Positions 61,923 through 64,000 of a DNA stretch of 64,000 nucleotides are shown here, in pieces (the first letter of the stretch is position 1; every line of letters starts with the position of its first letter). The notes beneath the pieces were generated by a model. The model worked only from the letters and a program-made list of their open reading frames with translations. It was not told where the DNA came from and did not search any database. Source of the DNA: Globisporangium splendens (lineage: Eukaryota; Oomycota; Peronosporomycetes; Pythiales; Pythiaceae); assembly GCA_006386115.1 (NCBI GenBank), contig VFIW01000160.1:1-64000 (forward strand), in the 5' to 3' direction. The translations under genes and the position numbers were made by a program.

Positions 61923-62675
61923 TTAGTACCTTGAGGGCTCGACCGAGTCCACTTCCATGGTGACTTGAACCATGATCACCGATAGAGCTGACCACTCGCT
62001 GAGCTCCTCTCCGCTCTTGAAGGCTGCTTTGAGTTCTCTGGTTTGCTTCAACATCGCACAAAAGTCTTCAATCGCCTCGTACAGGTTGTCTGGGTCTTCG
62101 GCGTCGCTAGACCTGAACGTCTGCAGTTCCTCTTCATACACCACTGTGCAGATGATGTAGCGGCTGAGCTTCTCTTGCTGGGTCGGGTGACGAAGTCGCA
62201 GAACTTCGAGACCACCGTACTTCATTCTTCCTAGCTTCGACCAGTCTTCCTTGGAGTTGAGTAGTGCCGCCCGTTGTTGCTTCGTGGTTGCCGTTGCAAT
62301 CCTGTCAAACCAACCTGTAATCCATACCTTGGTTTCTGCTTCATCGGTGCGGTATAAAAGACGTTTGAGTCCTTCCTCAATCACCTGTTCGCGCAGTACT
62401 TGTGTCAAGTCCACTAGCGTTGGCCCTCTGAGATGGTTCAGCACATGATGCGGCCCTGGCGACGTCTTCAACATCGCTAGAATTCGCTCCCATTCATTGA
62501 GAGCTGCCTGCGTCCATACATCATGATTGGACGAGAGCAGAGGAAAGGGGCATTTGGTTTCTTCTTTCCATTGCTCCTGGAACCCTTCCCAATGCTCTTG
62601 CAGCGTGCGCTCGAGGTCTCTGCGTTTCTGCATGGAGTCTCCTTCGATCGCCAAACGTCTCGAGAGCGTTCTGGT
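61923..62675 (-). pseudogene. LINE ORF1 C-terminal fragment (copy B)
   Basis: It holds the last ~250 codons of ORF1, cut at 62675 where repeat identity ends. Compared with copy A it has about seven residue changes (for example KEETK for KQETK, LRGPTL for LREPTL, LRHPT for LCHPT). OTU and CCHC parts are absent. Confidence 0.8.
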
Positions 62676-62744
62676 CCCTTAACAGGCTCGTCATCATACA
62701 AATTTCAAGTCAAAGTGGTTAGGCTCTGCTGGCAAAACCATGAC

Positions 62745-62854
62745 GAGCAAATTTGACTCGGCTTTTCTATATTAACTTAACCATGACGAGCCGAGCTCGA
62801 TTTTCGCAAAGTGATGAGCAAATTTGACTGGGCTTTTCTATATTAACTTAACCA
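62745..62854. repeat. 39 bp direct repeat, period 71
   Basis: A 39 bp word starting GAGCAAATTTGACT and ending TTAACTTAACCA occurs at 62745-62783 and 62816-62854 with one mismatch. It lies just outside the end of the long repeat. No coding content. Confidence 0.8.
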
Positions 62855-63009
62855 CCGATATCTTCGGGGTTTCTGCATGAAATATTTCAATTAGGTCTAA
62901 ATATAAACATGGTTAGGGTGGACCACATCGATTTGTCTGTCAGTTTGTATAGTATACTCAATGTAAGTCAAAGACGAATGTGCTTGCAGCGCGGGCTACA
63001 GGGGGCCAA

Positions 63010-63800
63010 TTTGTATGAAACTTTGTATACCTGCCTACTTTTGTATCGCGAACACGACTGTGGGACTTTCAGACCTGTCTATGCACCGTGTACCACTCTA
63101 TTTGAGTGTCATGCAAAAGTGCTCGAAACCTCGTGAAAACTTGCACTTGTATGTATTTTTGTATGGGGAATGCGATGGAAGTATCACATTTGACGGGGGG
63201 GACGCACGGCTATGCGACAAATATCGATTTACACAGGTGCGAGTGTGATTGGGACAATAGAAAGCGAATATAAATGCAAATTGTATGAAAGTTTGTATAC
63301 TTGTGTAATTTTATGTGGACAACACGACAGTGGTACTTCCTGACTCGTCTATGTACACGGTACCCTTGTTATCGACACTATGCTCGCGTGACGTCAGTAA
63401 TGAACCAAATTGAATGAAAGTTTGTATACCTGCGTAACATTACATGGGCAACACGATGGTGGTACCTCCTGTTACGTATATATACACTGTACCACTATAC
63501 ACTGTACCACTATACTTGGGCAGCGCATGTATATTCGAAATACTCAGCAGGTTCGTATGAGACTTGTGCAGATGTGGGATTGTGCTCCGCCTGCTTGAGC
63601 TACCAATATTCCTGATGTGAGCAAGTCGAAACATGACATTGGTGACTGATGCATGGAAGGCAACAGCAACGAGTGTGATATGAGTGTTAGTAAACATGTA
63701 GAGTGCGAGATTGTATGAAAGTTTGTGTACCTGCGTAACTGTAACGATGCAACACGATGTGGTACCTCCTGACATGTATACATACACTGTACCACTTCAA
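63010..63800. repeat. Diverged ~90 bp repeat family, at least four copies
   Basis: Copies start near 63010, 63280, 63409 and 63710. Each begins with TTGTATGAAA(G/C)TTTGTATAC or close to it. Then come CTGCGTAA-like sequence, an AACACGA block about 45 bp in, GGTAC.TCCTGAC, and (in three copies) a terminal TGTACCACT or GGTACC. Spacing is irregular (about 270, 129 and 301 bp). A partial copy with GTATGTATTTTTGTATGG lies near 63150, and another start may occur near 63975. Confidence 0.75.
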
Positions 63801-64000
63801 TGATCATCGTGTCTGCGCAGACTCAATACTCATCAACATTTGTATACAATGTCGGACACACTTGTTTGTTGTTTGATGGAGCGCGCGAGCAACGTATCAT
63901 GTGTGTGAAGTAGATATGGTGACACCTCAAGTATGTATATGGATGTGATGTTGAGAGAAGAACCACGTAAAGTGAATTTGTATGACATTATGTGAGAATA

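Larger units (their letters stand above)
57671..62675. repeat. 8,568 bp direct repeat, partial second unit (copy B)
   Basis: It matches 49103-54107 base for base at constant offset, with no indels noticed. Identity stops abruptly after 62675 (54107 in copy A), inside LINE ORF1. Substitutions cluster in the first 250 bp and the last 550 bp. The central ~4 kb shows only two differences, both near the metallo-hydrolase 3' end. Confidence 0.9.
62676..64000. other. AT-rich repeat-bearing tail, no gene
   Basis: The last 1.3 kb shows no recognisable gene. It contains the 39 bp direct repeat and the diverged 90 bp repeat family listed separately. Short ORFs here are explained by the repeats. Confidence 0.6.

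Noticed and set aside
62676..64000. CRISPR-like array or telomeric repeat
   Set aside because: Repeat copies are diverged and irregularly spaced, and no short telomere-type tandem motif is present.

Overview
The window looks like nuclear DNA of an oomycete (inference). The genes are densely packed and split by short GT-AG introns of about 60-120 bp. The left two thirds carry ordinary eukaryotic housekeeping genes, and the protein set (two CSC1/OSCA-like channels, a calpain-like protein with zinc-ribbon and LIM-like repeats, a full-size ABCB transporter, an EGF-containing GH5 protein) fits a water mould. No species is assigned.

From 1 to about 38.9 kb the window is gene-rich. In order it holds: a cut-off gene start (minus); a coiled-coil protein with an AAxxG 'CC1 box' like that of dynein-dynactin adaptors (minus); 5-formyltetrahydrofolate cyclo-ligase; an ER J-protein; a fatty-acid-amide-hydrolase-type amidase (minus); a tail-anchored acyl-CoA-binding protein; a calpain-like protein whose catalytic Cys and His are replaced (minus); a second CC1-box protein, intronless and broken by one in-frame TAG; a CSC1/OSCA channel (minus); an RPRD/Rtt103-like CID protein; eIF3a; a relic of a TnpB/Fanzor RNA-guided nuclease; an unrecognised protein with an internal duplication (minus); a second CSC1/OSCA channel (minus); an ABCB transporter; and a secreted GH5 protein that has lost its apparent nucleophile.

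From about 39 to 49 kb genes are sparse and mostly damaged. There is a small secreted cysteine-containing protein, a large inverted repeat, a frame-shifted retroelement RNase H, two degenerate PARP copies, and an NmrA-like reductase with two homopolymer frameshifts.

From 49,103 to 62,675 lies a direct repeat with a constant 8,568 bp period, present about 1.58 times. The unit carries an RNase H fragment and an intact metallo-beta-lactamase-fold hydrolase on the plus strand, and a LINE-type retrotransposon on the minus strand. The LINE has an ORF1 with a CCHC knuckle and split OTU protease motifs, and an ORF2 with endonuclease and reverse transcriptase. Both copies share the same three nonsense codons in the reverse transcriptase, so the unit was copied as DNA after the LINE had died. 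The last 1.3 kb is AT-rich and holds a 39 bp direct repeat and a diverged repeat family of about 90 bp. The contrast between the stable left part and the repeat-ridden right part is the main architectural feature.
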